64,000 bases of DNA. Origin: Phaeovibrio sulfidiphilus (GTDB taxonomy: Bacteria > Pseudomonadota > Alphaproteobacteria > Rhodospirillales > Rhodospirillaceae). The DNA lies in assembly GCF_014861485.1 (NCBI RefSeq), contig NZ_JACZHT010000001.1:434001-498000 (forward strand), read 5' to 3'. Shown here in pieces: positions 8,701 through 18,716 of the stretch (position 1 is its first letter; each line of letters starts with the position of its first letter). The notes beneath the pieces are model-generated. The model was not told the DNA's origin. It did no database searches and saw nothing but the letters and a program-made list of their open reading frames with translations. Position numbers and translations under genes: made by a program.

Positions 8701-10461
8701 ATGGCGAAAACATGCTTTTCACTCGCCCTGACGGGATCGGGTGGCGCGGGAGTGATGACGGCCGGGCAGATCCTTCTGGATGCCGCGGCCCGATCGGGGC
8801 TTTATGGCCTTATGGTGCGCTCTCTGGGCCCCCAGATCCGCGGAGGCGAGTCCGCTGCCATTCTTCGCATCGGGACCGCGCCGGTCTCCAGCCTTGGCGA
8901 CACCTGTTCGGTGCTCGTGGCGGTGGACTGGGGCAACATTGAGCGGTTCGCCGACGAGATTCCCCTTGATGAGAACAGCCTGGTCATCGCTGACCCGGAC
9001 CAGGGGGAGGTGCCCCCGGTCATTGTGGCCAAGTCACCGAAGATTGCGTTTGTGCCCCTGAAGGCTCTGGCGGACACGGTCCCCGGTGGCCGCGTGAACA
9101 TGATTGCCCTGGGCCTGGCCGCGGCCCTGGCCGGCTTTGACGAGGCGGTGGTTGCGGAGGCGATCCAGGCCTCCCTGGGACGCAAGAGCCAGGAGGTTGT
9201 CGACATCAGCCTCCAGACGCTGCGGGCCGGCATGGGCGCGGCGACGGCCGTGCGCTCCGAGGCCCCCGAGATCGCGGACCTGGCCTGCGGCTGCTCCGCT
9301 CCGGCCCCGGACAACGGGAAACACCGCCGCTGGCTGCTCTCGGGCAACGCCGCGACGGGCCTTGGCATCCTGCGCGGCGGCGTGCGCTACTGCGCGGCCT
9401 ACCCGATCACCCCCGCCACCGAGGTTCTGGAGTGGCTGGCCGGCGCCCTGCCGAAGGTCGGCGGCGCCCTGGTCCAGGCCGAGGACGAGCTGGCCTCCAT
9501 CAACATGGTGGTGGGCGGCTCCTTCGCAGGCATCCCCTCCATGACGGCGACCTCCGGCCCGGGCCTGTCCCTGATGGTCGAGACCCTGGGCCTGGCCGTG
9601 GCGGCTGAAATCCCCCTGGTGGTCTGCAACGTCATGCGCGGCGGCCCCTCGACAGGCATCCCCACCAAGTCCGAGCAGTCGGACCTGAACATTGCGCTCT
9701 TCGGGCTGCACGGCGACGCGCCCCACGTGGTCACCGCGGCCACCGACATCCGCGACTGCCTGTTCACGGGCCAGTGGTCGGTCCAGCTGGCCGAGGCCAT
9801 GCAGACCCCCGTCATCATGCTGACGGACCAGGCCATGGGCCAGGCCCAGGCGGTGATCGAGCCCCTGGAGGCCTCGCCCCAGAAGACCGAGCGCCTTGTG
9901 CCCTCGGAGAACACGCCAAACTACCAGCGCTACGCGGTGACGAACTCCGGGGTCTCGCCCATGGCGATCCCGGGGATGAAGGGCTGCGCCTACACCGCCG
10001 ACGGTCTGGAGCACTCGCCCCTGGGGCGCCCGTCCACCCAGGCCCGCGACCACCAGGACCAGCTGGACAAGCGCGCCCGCAAGATCGAGGCCCATGACTA
10101 CGGCGACGCCTGGGCCGACATCGACGGCGAGGGCGAGATTGCCCTGCTGACGTTCGGCTCCCTCACCGGCGTGGCCCGCGAGGCGGCGGAGACGCTGCGC
10201 GCACGGGGCGTTCCCGTCCGGGTGATTGCCCTGCGGCTTCTGATGCCCCTGCGCACCGAAGACCTGAAGCGTGCCCTTCAGGGCGTGCGCCGTGTCCTGG
10301 TCATCGAGCAGAACCACTCGCGTCAGTTCCTGGCCTACCTCAAGTCCACGTTCGACTTCGAGGCCGAGGTCGTCTCCTGCGCCCGCCCGGGCCCGGTCCC
10401 GATCCGCCCGCAGGAGATCGTCACCGCCGCAACCAGCCGGGACATGGGAGACACGAAATGA
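8701..10461 (+). CDS. korA: 2-oxoacid:ferredoxin oxidoreductase, fused gamma-alpha subunit
   Basis: The 586-aa protein joins a gamma domain (about residues 1-190, GSGGAGVMTAGQILLDAA then LGPQIRGGESAAILR) to an alpha domain (about 205-586, with AAYPITPATEVLEWLA and SGPGLSLMVETLGLA). This is the KorA layout of enzymes that oxidise 2-oxoglutarate or related 2-oxoacids to the acyl-CoA with reduced ferredoxin; the reverse reaction fixes CO2 in some bacteria. The start at 8701 is where the gamma domain begins. It overlaps korB by ATGA. Substrate specificity cannot be read from sequence alone. Confidence 0.92.
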   Translation: MAKTCFSLALTGSGGAGVMTAGQILLDAAARSGLYGLMVRSLGPQIRGGESAAILRIGTAPVSSLGDTCSVLVAVDWGNIERFADEIPLDENSLVIADPDQGEVPPVIVAKSPKIAFVPLKALADTVPGGRVNMIALGLAAALAGFDEAVVAEAIQASLGRKSQEVVDISLQTLRAGMGAATAVRSEAPEIADLACGCSAPAPDNGKHRRWLLSGNAATGLGILRGGVRYCAAYPITPATEVLEWLAGALPKVGGALVQAEDELASINMVVGGSFAGIPSMTATSGPGLSLMVETLGLAVAAEIPLVVCNVMRGGPSTGIPTKSEQSDLNIALFGLHGDAPHVVTAATDIRDCLFTGQWSVQLAEAMQTPVIMLTDQAMGQAQAVIEPLEASPQKTERLVPSENTPNYQRYAVTNSGVSPMAIPGMKGCAYTADGLEHSPLGRPSTQARDHQDQLDKRARKIEAHDYGDAWADIDGEGEIALLTFGSLTGVAREAAETLRARGVPVRVIALRLLMPLRTEDLKRALQGVRRVLVIEQNHSRQFLAYLKSTFDFEAEVVSCARPGPVPIRPQEIVTAATSRDMGDTK

Positions 10462-11276
10462 ACACGGAATTTGACCCCAAGAACTACCGGTCGGACCTGA
10501 AGCCCGTGTGGTGCCCCGGCTGCGGTGACTATTCGGTCATTGCCGCCATTGCCCGCGCCCTCGCCAACCTGAAGATCCGACAGGAGAACGTGGCCTTTAT
10601 CTCGGGTATCGGCTGCTCGTCGCGGATTGCGGCCTACGCCAGCACCTACGGCTTCCACGGGATCCACGGCCGGGCCCTGCCGCTGGCCAGCGGCGTGAAG
10701 GTGGCCCGCCCGGACCTGACGGTTCTGGCCGCCGGCGGCGACGGCGACGGCTTCTCCATCGGCGGGAACCACTTCCTGCACGCGTGCCGGCGCAATGTGG
10801 ACATGACCTACATCGTCATGGACAACTCGGTCTACGGCATGACCAAGGGCCAGGCCTCCCCCACCTCGGAGGCGGACTGGTGCGGCTCGAAGCTGACCCC
10901 CGAGGGACCGAGCATCCCGCCCATCCAGCCCCTGGAAGTGGCCCTGGCGGCGCAGGCGTCGTATGTCTCACGCGCCTTCACCGGCGACCTGGCCGAGCTG
11001 ACCCGCCAGATCGAGGAGGCCATCTCCCACAAGGGCTTCTCCCTGGTGCACGTCCTGTCGCCCTGCGTGACCTACCGACCCGAGCAGCGCGGCTACAAGG
11101 ACCGGGTCCATCAGGAGTGGACGCCCACGTCCAACCGGGCCGAGGCCTTCCAGCGCCTGCTGGAGGACGACGGCTTCGCCACCGGCACTCTCTTTGTGGA
11201 TCCGCGCCCGCCCTACACGCCCATGACGGCGGCTCCGGCCTCCATGGCCGAGATCGAGGCGGACTTCGCCATCTGA
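10458..11276 (+). CDS. korB: 2-oxoacid:ferredoxin oxidoreductase beta subunit
   Basis: A 272-aa thiamine-diphosphate-binding subunit partnering KorA. It has the N-terminal VWCPGCGDY motif, SGIGCSSR and the TPP/Mg-binding GGDGDGFSIGGNHF stretch followed by IVMDNSVYGMTKGQASPTS. No ferredoxin domain is fused, so an external ferredoxin, plausibly the divergent gene at 8143-8331, carries electrons. Its ATG overlaps the korA stop, and a strong terminator follows. Confidence 0.94.
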   Translation: MNTEFDPKNYRSDLKPVWCPGCGDYSVIAAIARALANLKIRQENVAFISGIGCSSRIAAYASTYGFHGIHGRALPLASGVKVARPDLTVLAAGGDGDGFSIGGNHFLHACRRNVDMTYIVMDNSVYGMTKGQASPTSEADWCGSKLTPEGPSIPPIQPLEVALAAQASYVSRAFTGDLAELTRQIEEAISHKGFSLVHVLSPCVTYRPEQRGYKDRVHQEWTPTSNRAEAFQRLLEDDGFATGTLFVDPRPPYTPMTAAPASMAEIEADFAI

Positions 11277-11661
11277 CGCACCATCCGGCGTACACGGGAG
11301 GGCGGGATCCTGGGATCCCGCCCTTTCTGTATGAGCAACGGAAGCGTGTGACGGAAATGCGCTGTGGGGGCACGGGACGGTTCCGCGTGGCGGAAAGGTG
11401 TGACGGTCCAGCGCCGCGGAGAGGCGTGACGAAAAGCCGTGATGGGGGCACCGGCCCCACCGGGCCTCACGGGCGCGAAAACCAGGGCCGGGGAAAGGGC
11501 ACCCGGTATCGGAGGACAACACCCTGTAGGGCCCCGGACGGTCCCACGTGACGAAGACCCGTAATCGGGGCACCAGCCCCGCCCGCCCCCAGCGACGATC
11601 TCACGGACGGCACCACAGAGCCCCTCCGACCTCCCGGGTGCAAACACCCAACGCCGGGGGA
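11277..11661. other. intergenic gap with related GTGACG repeats
   Basis: After the korB terminator no gene is seen. Three related segments start with TGACG: at 11349, 11427 and 11549. The clearest pair, 11427-11461 and 11549-11583, agrees at most positions over 35 bases, sharing TGACGAA and GGGGCACC. The gap separates convergent korB and the GNAT gene. Confidence 0.5.
11300..11328 (+). terminator. intrinsic terminator after korB
   Basis: GGGCGGGATCC pairs with GGATCCCGCCC around a very tight centre and is followed by TTTCTGT, 24 bases after the korB stop. In RNA the innermost pairs would open to form the loop. Confidence 0.75.
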
Positions 11662-12192
11662 TCAGCCCCCGCGCCGCGGCAGCACCTTCATCATGGCCAC
11701 CCGACGCTCCCGGGGCAGCCCGCTCTGGGCCTCCGCGTCCAGGGTGTGCCTCAGCCGCTCATCCAGCAGCGCATCGTCCAGGGTCATGTAGCCCAGGCTC
11801 TCAAGGAACGGCTCGTTCCAGGGCACCTCCCGGAACGCGGTCACCGTCAGGCTGCCCAGACCCAGGGACCGGGCATGGCCCTCCGCCGCCTCGAACAGAC
11901 TGCGACCGATGCCCGAGCGCCCGAAGTGGGGCGCAACAGCCGCCCCCCAGATGTGCAGGGAGGTGTCCATCGGCGTCGCGCACAGGAACCCCGCAACACG
12001 CCCGCCCTTGTCGGCCAGGAAAATGCGGCCGTCCTCGGCCAGCTGCTCCATGGCCTCGCCGGGAAGAACCCGGGAATCGCCGGCCACGAACTCCAGCCCC
12101 TCCACATCGCGGTACAGGGCCCGGGAGGCCATCTCCACCTCCTGGATTGCGGGGACGTCCCGGCGTGATGCCTTGCGGATGGTGACGGACAT
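11662..12192 (-). CDS. GNAT family N-acetyltransferase
   Basis: A 176-aa protein with the GNAT fold: IRKASRRDVPAIQEVE at the start, VAGFLCATPMDTSLHIWGAAVAP as the central strands, and FGRSGIGRSLFEAAEGHARS as the acetyl-CoA-binding motif A, followed by the LESLGY motif B. Such enzymes transfer an acetyl group to an amine; the substrate is not predictable. AAGG lies about ten bases before the ATG. It is divergent from dapD. Confidence 0.85.
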   Translation of the reverse strand: MSVTIRKASRRDVPAIQEVEMASRALYRDVEGLEFVAGDSRVLPGEAMEQLAEDGRIFLADKGGRVAGFLCATPMDTSLHIWGAAVAPHFGRSGIGRSLFEAAEGHARSLGLGSLTVTAFREVPWNEPFLESLGYMTLDDALLDERLRHTLDAEAQSGLPRERRVAMMKVLPRRGG

Positions 12193-12605
12193 GGAGCAGA
12201 CCTTTTCTCTGTTGAGGGCTGGGTGCGAAAACGAGTTACTCTACCATAGGCGCGTGCATCCAGAAATCCTTTCAGAAGGGCACCGCCCGCCGCCCCCGCC
12301 ACTGCCCGACTGGACCCGGCGGCACAGGACCGTGGAGCACAGGACCGGGCCACCCGCCGCAGCCCGCCCCGCAGCCCACGCCCCCGCCACCCGCGCCGGG
12401 GGGACGAGGACAACACCGCCGCCGCCGCCCCAACGCCCCGCCTGCCTCGGCCCGCCAGCGCTCCCGCAGGGCACACCGGAAGCCTCCGGTGGCGCCCCGC
12501 CCGGCTCCCCCTCCGCCAGCGGTTGACTTGTTCTTCACGGCCCGCCATCTTGAGAAATTCCACGGTGCGCGCCGCACCCCTGACCCCATTTTTCGGAACC
12601 TGTTC
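12193..12605. other. divergent intergenic region before dapD
   Basis: No gene is supported. The middle (about 12280-12480) is strongly C-rich on the plus strand and contains short direct repeats such as GCACAGGACCG. Frames here give only low-complexity Pro/Ala/Arg sequence. Promoters of dapD and of the GNAT gene must lie in it but could not be placed. Confidence 0.4.
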
Positions 12606-13466
12606 ATGAGCGCTGAATCCCTTTCGAAGACGATCGAAGCCGCGTGGGACGCCCGCGATACCCTCTCCCCCGAGACCACCGGATCCGTCCGCGACGCCGT
12701 GGAGGCCGCCCTCGACGGTCTGGACAGCGGCACCTTCCGGGTGGCCGAGAAGATCGACGGGCAGTGGGTTGTCCACCAGTGGCTGAAAAAGGCTGTCCTT
12801 CTGTCGTTCCGGCTGACGGACATGGACCTGATCCCCGGCGGGGCCGGCAACGGCGCCTGGTGGGACAAGGTGCCCTCGAAGTTCCAGGGCTGGGACGCGG
12901 ACCGCTTCCGCTCGGCGGGCTTCCGGGCGGTTCCCGGCTGCGTGGTGCGCCGCTCGGCCTACGTGGCTCCGGGCGCGGTGCTGATGCCCTGCTTCCTGAA
13001 CCTGGGCGCCCGGGTGGACGAGGGCACCATGATCGACACCTGGGCCACGGTGGGCTCGTGCGCGCAGATCGGCAAGAACGTGCACCTGTCCGGGGGCGCG
13101 GGCATTGGCGGCGTTCTGGAGCCGCTCCAGGCCGGCCCGGTCATCATCGAGGACGACTGCTTCATCGGAGCCCGGGCCGAGGTGGCCGAGGGCGTCATCG
13201 TCGAGAAGGGGTCGGTCCTGTCCATGGGCGTGTTCATCGGCGCCTCCACACGGATCATCGACCGGGAGACGGGCGAGGTCTTCATGGGCCGCGTCCCGGC
13301 GGGCTCGGTCGTTGTGTCCGGTTCCATGCCGGGTCGTCCGCTGCCGGACGGCAGCCCCGGCCCGTCCCTCTACTGCGCTGTGATCGTCAAGCGCGTTGAC
13401 GAGCGGACCCGCTCCAAGACGTCCCTGACGGACATCCTGCGCGATATCCCGGGAGTGCCCCAATGA
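12606..13466 (+). CDS. dapD: 2,3,4,5-tetrahydropyridine-2,6-dicarboxylate N-succinyltransferase
   Basis: The 286-aa protein has the normal length for DapD, which succinylates tetrahydrodipicolinate in the diaminopimelate/lysine pathway. An N-terminal helical domain ([24 protein letters not shown]) precedes a left-handed beta-helix of hexapeptide repeats (about residues 115-230). The ATG at 12606 matches the family start [14 protein letters not shown]. Its stop overlaps the dapE start, so successive enzymes of one pathway are co-translated. Confidence 0.95.
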   Translation: MSAESLSKTIEAAWDARDTLSPETTGSVRDAVEAALDGLDSGTFRVAEKIDGQWVVHQWLKKAVLLSFRLTDMDLIPGGAGNGAWWDKVPSKFQGWDADRFRSAGFRAVPGCVVRRSAYVAPGAVLMPCFLNLGARVDEGTMIDTWATVGSCAQIGKNVHLSGGAGIGGVLEPLQAGPVIIEDDCFIGARAEVAEGVIVEKGSVLSMGVFIGASTRIIDRETGEVFMGRVPAGSVVVSGSMPGRPLPDGSPGPSLYCAVIVKRVDERTRSKTSLTDILRDIPGVPQ

Positions 13467-14701
13467 CCCCAGACACCCTCCCCGCCCCCGGCCGGACCGA
13501 CGCCGGGACGGCTCCGGCGCCGGCCTGGACGTTCGGAGACCTGACGGACCCGGTCCAGGTGCTGCGCGCCCTGGTGGCCTGCAAGAGCGTCACCCCCGTG
13601 GATGACGGCGCCCTGGACGTGGTCCAGAGCGCTCTGGAGGCCCTGGGCTTCACCTGCACGCGCATTGCCTCCGGCGTCGAGGGCGCCACCGGAAAGGACG
13701 CCCGGGTGGACAACCTGTTCGCCGTGCGGGGCACCAGCGGCCCCGCCTTCGGCTTCGCGGGCCACACGGACGTGGTCCCGGCCGGAGACGGCTGGAGCGC
13801 CGACCCCTTCGGCGGCGAGGTGCGCGACGGCCATATCTTCGGGCGCGGCGTTGCCGACATGAAAGGCGGCATTGCGGCCTTCATCGCGGCGCTGGCCCGC
13901 CAGCCCGCCGGGTTTCCGGGCACGGGGCGCATCGCCCTGCTGATCACCGGCGACGAGGAGGGCCCCGCGGTCCACGGCACCCTGGCCATCCTGAAGTGGA
14001 TGAAGGACAACGGCGTCACCCTCGACCACTGCCTGATCGGCGAGCCCACCAACGCCACGGAGATGGGGCAGGAGATCAAGGTCGGCCGGCGCGGATCCAT
14101 CAACGTCACCATCACGGTCAACGGCACCGGAGGCCACGTGGCCCATCCCCACCGGGCGAACAACCCGGTGCACCGGGCCATCCGGCTGGCGGCCGCCCTG
14201 ACGGCCCAGCCCCTGGACCGGGGCACGCCGCACTTCCAGCCGTCCAGCCTCCAGGTGACGTCCATCGACGTGGGGAACACCACCACCAACGTCATTCCGT
14301 CCCGGGCCCTGATCCGGCTGAACATCCGCTTCAACGACCTGCACACCGGCGCCTCGCTGGAGGCCTGGCTGCGGGAGCGCTGCCTCGAGGCCTGCGAGGG
14401 CCGCGAGGATTTCTTCAGCATGGAGACCTCGGTCTGCGGCGAGGCCTTCCTGACCAAGCCCGAGCGACTGGCCCGGATGATCGCCGACGCGGCCGAGCTG
14501 ATCGGCGGCCAGCGCCCGGTGTACTCGACCTCCGGCGGAACCTCGGATGCCCGCTTCATCAACACCCTGTGCCCGACGGCGGAGTACGGACTGGTCGGGC
14601 GCACCATGCACCAGGCCAACGAGTCCGTTGCTGTGGACGACCTGGAGCAGCTGACCCGGATCTACGATGAGGTGCTGAAGCGCTACTTCGAGGACGCCTG
14701 A
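13463..14701 (+). CDS. dapE: succinyl-diaminopimelate desuccinylase
   Basis: A 412-aa M20-family zinc amidohydrolase that releases succinate from N-succinyl-LL-diaminopimelate, feeding lysine and cell-wall synthesis. Metal-site segments are present: H101 in FAGHTDVVP, the Asp in [10 protein letters not shown], the Glu pair in [14 protein letters not shown] and the late [10 protein letters not shown]. About 20 residues at the N terminus exceed typical family length. The ATG is within the dapD stop (ATGA). Confidence 0.95.
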   Translation: MTPDTLPAPGRTDAGTAPAPAWTFGDLTDPVQVLRALVACKSVTPVDDGALDVVQSALEALGFTCTRIASGVEGATGKDARVDNLFAVRGTSGPAFGFAGHTDVVPAGDGWSADPFGGEVRDGHIFGRGVADMKGGIAAFIAALARQPAGFPGTGRIALLITGDEEGPAVHGTLAILKWMKDNGVTLDHCLIGEPTNATEMGQEIKVGRRGSINVTITVNGTGGHVAHPHRANNPVHRAIRLAAALTAQPLDRGTPHFQPSSLQVTSIDVGNTTTNVIPSRALIRLNIRFNDLHTGASLEAWLRERCLEACEGREDFFSMETSVCGEAFLTKPERLARMIADAAELIGGQRPVYSTSGGTSDARFINTLCPTAEYGLVGRTMHQANESVAVDDLEQLTRIYDEVLKRYFEDA

Positions 14702-14907
14702 GCCCGGATCCTCCGGGGTCCGGGGCCGCCTGAAAACGGCACGCCCCGGCCCCGCCCCCAGGCGCAAGTCCGGGCCGCGGTTTCGGCCCGACCGGATCGG
14801 GGGGAGGATCGCCCTCCCCCTCACCCGCTCAGGCGGCGGGGGACGGACCGGGAGACCGGAGCGGCTCCGCCGCCCGCACCGGGGCACACAACAGCAGGCA
14901 GGCATAC

Positions 14908-14943
14908 AAAAACGCCGCCCGGCCCGAGCCCGGCGGCGTTTTC
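14908..14943. terminator. bidirectional terminator between dapE and iorB
   Basis: AAAACGCCGCC and GGCGGCGTTTT form a GC stem flanked by A and T runs on either side, so it works on both strands. It lies between the convergent dapE and iorB genes. Confidence 0.8.
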
Positions 14944-14994
14944 CATGTCCACAAGGGGAGGCCCCGACCGCATGCGGCCGGACACCGGGGCCGG

Positions 14995-15645
14995 TCAGAC
15001 CCCGGCCAGGCAGGCATCCCGCCCGGCGTCAAACGCCTGGGCATTCAGTTCGGCCAGCGCGGGCTTGCGCACCCGGAACCGGTCCACCACCTGGGCCCGC
15101 AGGATGGCGCCCTCGAAGGGCAGAAGGTCCGAAAGCCCGCCCAGCATGATGGTGTTGATCAGGCGCACGTTGCCCAGACGCTCGGCAATGGCCCGGGCCG
15201 GGATCGCCCGGACCGCCCAGCCCTGGCGCCGGAGCTCGGCCACCGGATCGTCCGGATAGGGGAACAGGCCCTGGTGGACCACCGGCGGCTTCATGACCAG
15301 ATCACTGACCACGATGGTCGCGCCCTTGCGCAGCATGGGCGCCGCGCGGAGCGCCTCGGCCACCTCGAAGCTGATGAGGAAGTCGCCCTCGCCCGGCGCG
15401 ATGGCCGGGGCCAGAACCTTCTGCCCCATGCGCACGTGGGAGGTCACCACACCGCCGCGCTGGGCCATGCCCGCGACCTCGGTCTTTTTCACGTCGAAGC
15501 CCTCGGCCACCGCGGTGGCGGCCAGAAGCTCGGCGGCGGTCAGGACGCCCTGCCCGCCAATGCCCGTGAGAAGGATGTTCGTTACCCGGTCCGTCATGGC
15601 GGCCCCCTTTTCCGATCCGCTCGCGCGGTCTGCCAGCGTGCTCAT
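14995..15645 (-). CDS. iorB: indolepyruvate:ferredoxin oxidoreductase beta subunit
   Basis: The 216-aa gamma-type subunit of IorAB carries NILLTGIGGQGVLTAAELLA at its start and KKTEVAGMAQRGGVVTSHVR, features of pyruvate-ferredoxin-oxidoreductase gamma domains. With IorA it oxidises aryl pyruvates from aromatic amino acids to aryl-acetyl-CoA. The start at 15645 overlaps the iorA stop as ATGA and has GGAGG in front; an internal ATG at 15597 with GGGGG upstream would give a 200-aa product closer to the usual length. Confidence 0.9.
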   Translation of the reverse strand: MSTLADRASGSEKGAAMTDRVTNILLTGIGGQGVLTAAELLAATAVAEGFDVKKTEVAGMAQRGGVVTSHVRMGQKVLAPAIAPGEGDFLISFEVAEALRAAPMLRKGATIVVSDLVMKPPVVHQGLFPYPDDPVAELRRQGWAVRAIPARAIAERLGNVRLINTIMLGGLSDLLPFEGAILRAQVVDRFRVRKPALAELNAQAFDAGRDACLAGV

Positions 15646-17516
15646 GCCCCCTCCGTCTCCAGAGCGCCCGCTTTCACCTGGGCGAGGGGCTGGATGGCCT
15701 TCGGTCCGCAGACCTCGGCACACACGCCGCAGCCGGTGCAAAACGCGCTGTCGATGCGCACAAAGGACAGCTCGCGGGTCTTGCCCGAGGCCAGGACACG
15801 CTCCTCGCGCCGGACCACCTCGATGGCGGGACAGCCGACGGCCAGGCAGTTGCCGCAGCCGGTGCAGCGGTCCTCGTCCACGGTCAGGGCCCCGCCGGCC
15901 TTGTGGCGGGAGGTCAGGACGCAGGGTCGGTTGGTGACGATCACCGACACGCCCTCGCGCCGGGTCTCGTTGCGGAGCGTCTTGTACATCTCGGGCAGGG
16001 CGTAGGGGTCGATCTCGAACACCCGGTCCTCGGGCACGCCCAGAGCCTTGACCAGGCCCACCAGGTCAACCCGCGGCGTGGTCTCGCCATAGAGGTTGTA
16101 GCCGGTGCCCGGATGCTCCTGCCCGCCGGTCATGCCGGTGGAGCGGTTGTCGAGCAGAAGGACCGTAACGTTGGCGTTGTTGTACACCAGGTTCAGCATC
16201 CCCTGCAGGCCCATGTGCAGGAAGGTGGAGTCGCCGATCACCGCCACGATGGACTTGTCCTCGTCCCCCGGGCCCTTGGCCACGGACAGCCCCCCCGCCA
16301 TGGAGAGGGATGCCCCCATGCAGGTGCACAGGTCCATGGAGCGCCAGGGCTGGCCCGCGCCCAGGGTGTAGCAGCCGATATCCCCGCTGACGATGACCTT
16401 GTCGTGCAGTTTCGACAGGCTGTAGAAGGGCGACAGGTGCGGGCAGCCCGGACACAGGGTGGGCGGCCGCGGGAACAGGGAGGGCGCGGCCTCGGACGCC
16501 TCGGACGCCACCTCGGGCTCGCCCTTCAGGCGGGCCACGGCGGACCGGATCAGGGGCACCGAAAGCTCGCCCGTGCGCGGCAGCACGTCCTTGCCATGGA
16601 CGGCCAGACCGGCCGCCTTCAGCTCGTTCTCGATCAGGGGCTCGGTCTCCTCGACCACCAGAACCTGGTCGACGGACTGCGCAAAGGCGCGGATCCGCTC
16701 CAGCGGCAGGGGGCACGAGAAGCCAAGCTTCAGCAGCGGGGTGTCCGGAGCCGCCTCCCGGGCCGACAGGGCCGCCGGGCCGCTGGACACGATGCCGATG
16801 GACCGGTCGGAGCCGGGGAACTCCGTGTTCAGCTCGGAGGTGTCCCCGAAAGCGGACAGGGCCTTTTCCCGCTCGAACTGGCGGGGGATCATCTCGCGGG
16901 CATGGACCGGAAGCATGACCCAGCGGCGCGGATCGCGGATGAAGGACCGCTCCTGCGGCTCCTTGCGCTCGCCGACCTCCACAAGGGTCTTCACGTGGCA
17001 GACCCGGGTGGTCATGCGCAAGATGACCGGCGTTCCGAACAGCTCGGAAATCTCGAAGGCCATCTTCGTGAACGCGAGGGCCTCCTGGGCGTCCGCGGGC
17101 TCGATGACCGGCAGGTGCGCAAAACGGCCCCAGTAGCGGCTGTCCTGCTCGTTCTGGGACGAGGACAGGCCCACGTCATCGGCCACTGCCAGAACCAGGC
17201 CGGCGTTGATGCCCGCCAGCGTCTGGCTCATGAGCGCGTCGGACGCCACGTTGACGCCCACGTGTTTCATGGCGCAGAACGCCCGCCCGCCCGCAAGGGC
17301 CGCGCCGATGGCCGCCTCGAGGGCAACCTTCTCGTTGACGCCCCACTGGGCTGTCAGGTCGGGGTAGAGGGCCAGTGTCTCGAGAATTTCGGTGGAGGGG
17401 GTGCCGGGGTAGGCGGTCGCAAGCCGTACTCCCGATTCCCAGACCGCCCGGGCAACGGCCTCGTTGCCCGAATACAGCAGCCGGGTCCCGGCTGGCGCAG
17501 CACTTGGATCAATCAT
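15642..17516 (-). CDS. iorA: indolepyruvate:ferredoxin oxidoreductase alpha subunit
   Basis: A 624-aa TPP enzyme. The N-terminal pyrimidine-binding domain has LLYSGNEAVARAVWESGV and AYPGTPSTEI; the central TPP domain has LCPGCPH, SGDIGCYTLG and VIGDSTFLHMG; the C terminus bears two [4Fe-4S] motifs, CTGCGNC-x4-C-P and CTGCGVC-x3-C. This is the IorA layout. Its electrons probably go to a ferredoxin such as that at 8143-8331. ATG at 17516 is preferred; another ATG at 17528 is possible. Confidence 0.93.
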   Translation of the reverse strand: MIDPSAAPAGTRLLYSGNEAVARAVWESGVRLATAYPGTPSTEILETLALYPDLTAQWGVNEKVALEAAIGAALAGGRAFCAMKHVGVNVASDALMSQTLAGINAGLVLAVADDVGLSSSQNEQDSRYWGRFAHLPVIEPADAQEALAFTKMAFEISELFGTPVILRMTTRVCHVKTLVEVGERKEPQERSFIRDPRRWVMLPVHAREMIPRQFEREKALSAFGDTSELNTEFPGSDRSIGIVSSGPAALSAREAAPDTPLLKLGFSCPLPLERIRAFAQSVDQVLVVEETEPLIENELKAAGLAVHGKDVLPRTGELSVPLIRSAVARLKGEPEVASEASEAAPSLFPRPPTLCPGCPHLSPFYSLSKLHDKVIVSGDIGCYTLGAGQPWRSMDLCTCMGASLSMAGGLSVAKGPGDEDKSIVAVIGDSTFLHMGLQGMLNLVYNNANVTVLLLDNRSTGMTGGQEHPGTGYNLYGETTPRVDLVGLVKALGVPEDRVFEIDPYALPEMYKTLRNETRREGVSVIVTNRPCVLTSRHKAGGALTVDEDRCTGCGNCLAVGCPAIEVVRREERVLASGKTRELSFVRIDSAFCTGCGVCAEVCGPKAIQPLAQVKAGALETEGA

Positions 17517-17642
17517 GTTTCTCACCATAGCAGGGGCCTGGAGCTGTTTCCTGTGCCGAAACACCTGCGCGTACCCTGTCCCTTTCCAAAAAGAGCGGCG
17601 GGTTCTCTCCTCCGGCCGCCGGTCCTGCATACTTCGCGGGGC

Positions 17643-18056
17643 TCATCCCTCCTCGCGGGCCACGGCCACAAGGGCCAGTCCCCCGCGCGGCTTCTGGGCC
17701 ACGGTCACCTCAACGCGTTTTGGACGACAGGCCGCCTTCACATCGGCGGCAATGCGGGCCGCAAGGGCCTCGCAGAATGCGGGCTCGTCCCGGAAGCTCC
17801 ACAGATACAGCTTCAGGCTCTTGCTCTCCAGACACAGGCCGTCGGGCACGTACTCGATGGTGACGGAGGAGAAGTCCGGCTGGTTCGTGACCGGACAGAA
17901 GCTTGTGAACTCATCGGTGGAGAACGTGACGGTGGACACGCCCGCCGGGGCCGGAAAGGTCTCCAGGTCGCGGGACGGACCGTCCACACGGCGACCCAGC
18001 GCCCTGAACTCATAGGAAGTGCTCAAATCCTGCTCCCGGTCAGAGAGGGCCCGCAT
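17643..18056 (-). CDS. queF: NADPH-dependent 7-cyano-7-deazaguanine reductase (QueF)
   Basis: A 137-aa unimodular QueF, which reduces preQ0 to preQ1 in queuosine biosynthesis. The catalytic region EFTSFCPVTNQPDFSS supplies nucleophile C54 and acid D61, and LESKSLKLYLWSFRDE is the conserved QueF motif. The ATG at 18056 fits best; the frame stays open upstream without homology. It is upstream of iorA on the same strand with a 126-base gap, so a shared transcript is possible but not implied by function. Confidence 0.92.
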   Translation of the reverse strand: MRALSDREQDLSTSYEFRALGRRVDGPSRDLETFPAPAGVSTVTFSTDEFTSFCPVTNQPDFSSVTIEYVPDGLCLESKSLKLYLWSFRDEPAFCEALAARIAADVKAACRPKRVEVTVAQKPRGGLALVAVAREEG

Positions 18057-18275
18057 ACGGGCACCAGAAAACCGTCGGATGCTGTCATAGCTATTTGTGC
18101 CGGAAAAGGCAATCGCGCAAGCGCCGGACGCCAACATTCCTCCCCTTTACGCGGCATTCCGGAGTCTCCATCTCAGAGGGACAGCGTCAGGGCCCCCGAC
18201 GCCCCCGGTCCGCCGCGGGGCCACCCCCGGAGCCTGGCGCTGAGCGTCCCCTGAACCGGAAGGGAAACCCCAGCC

Positions 18276-18716
18276 ATGACCCCCGACACCCTGCCTCCCC
18301 TGTCCTCGTTTGAACGGGCGGTGCTCTTTGACAAGGCGACCGAGCCCCCCTTCACCGGCGCCTACGACACCACCCGCGAGGCCGGAACCTATGTGTGCCG
18401 CGCGTGCGGAGCGCCCCTCTACCGCTCGGACGACAAGTTTGCCTCCGGCTGCGGCTGGCCCGCGTTCGACGACGAGATCCCCGGCGCGGTCCGGCGCGAG
18501 CCCGACCGGGACGGCCGGCGCGTCGAGATCCTGTGCGCCCGCTGCGGCGGCCACCTGGGCCACGTCTTCGAGGGCGAGCGGCTCACCCCCAAAAACGTGC
18601 GCCACTGCGTGAACTCCGCGTCCCTCTATTTTGTGCCGAAGGGTCAGCCCCTTCCCGGCCTCAAGGATCTTAACGACCTGACGCCCGGCACCTCCTCGGG
18701 GAGGGCCCGGCCATGA
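18276..18716 (+). CDS. msrB: peptide-methionine (R)-S-oxide reductase
   Basis: A 146-aa MsrB that repairs R-methionine sulfoxide in proteins. Zinc-binding pairs C41/C44 and C87/C90 and the catalytic [11 protein letters not shown] (C111) are present; C59 in SGCGWPAF is a likely resolving cysteine. No signal peptide, so it is cytoplasmic. It overlaps msrA by ATGA, forming a complete methionine-sulfoxide repair pair. Confidence 0.95.
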   Translation: MTPDTLPPLSSFERAVLFDKATEPPFTGAYDTTREAGTYVCRACGAPLYRSDDKFASGCGWPAFDDEIPGAVRREPDRDGRRVEILCARCGGHLGHVFEGERLTPKNVRHCVNSASLYFVPKGQPLPGLKDLNDLTPGTSSGRARP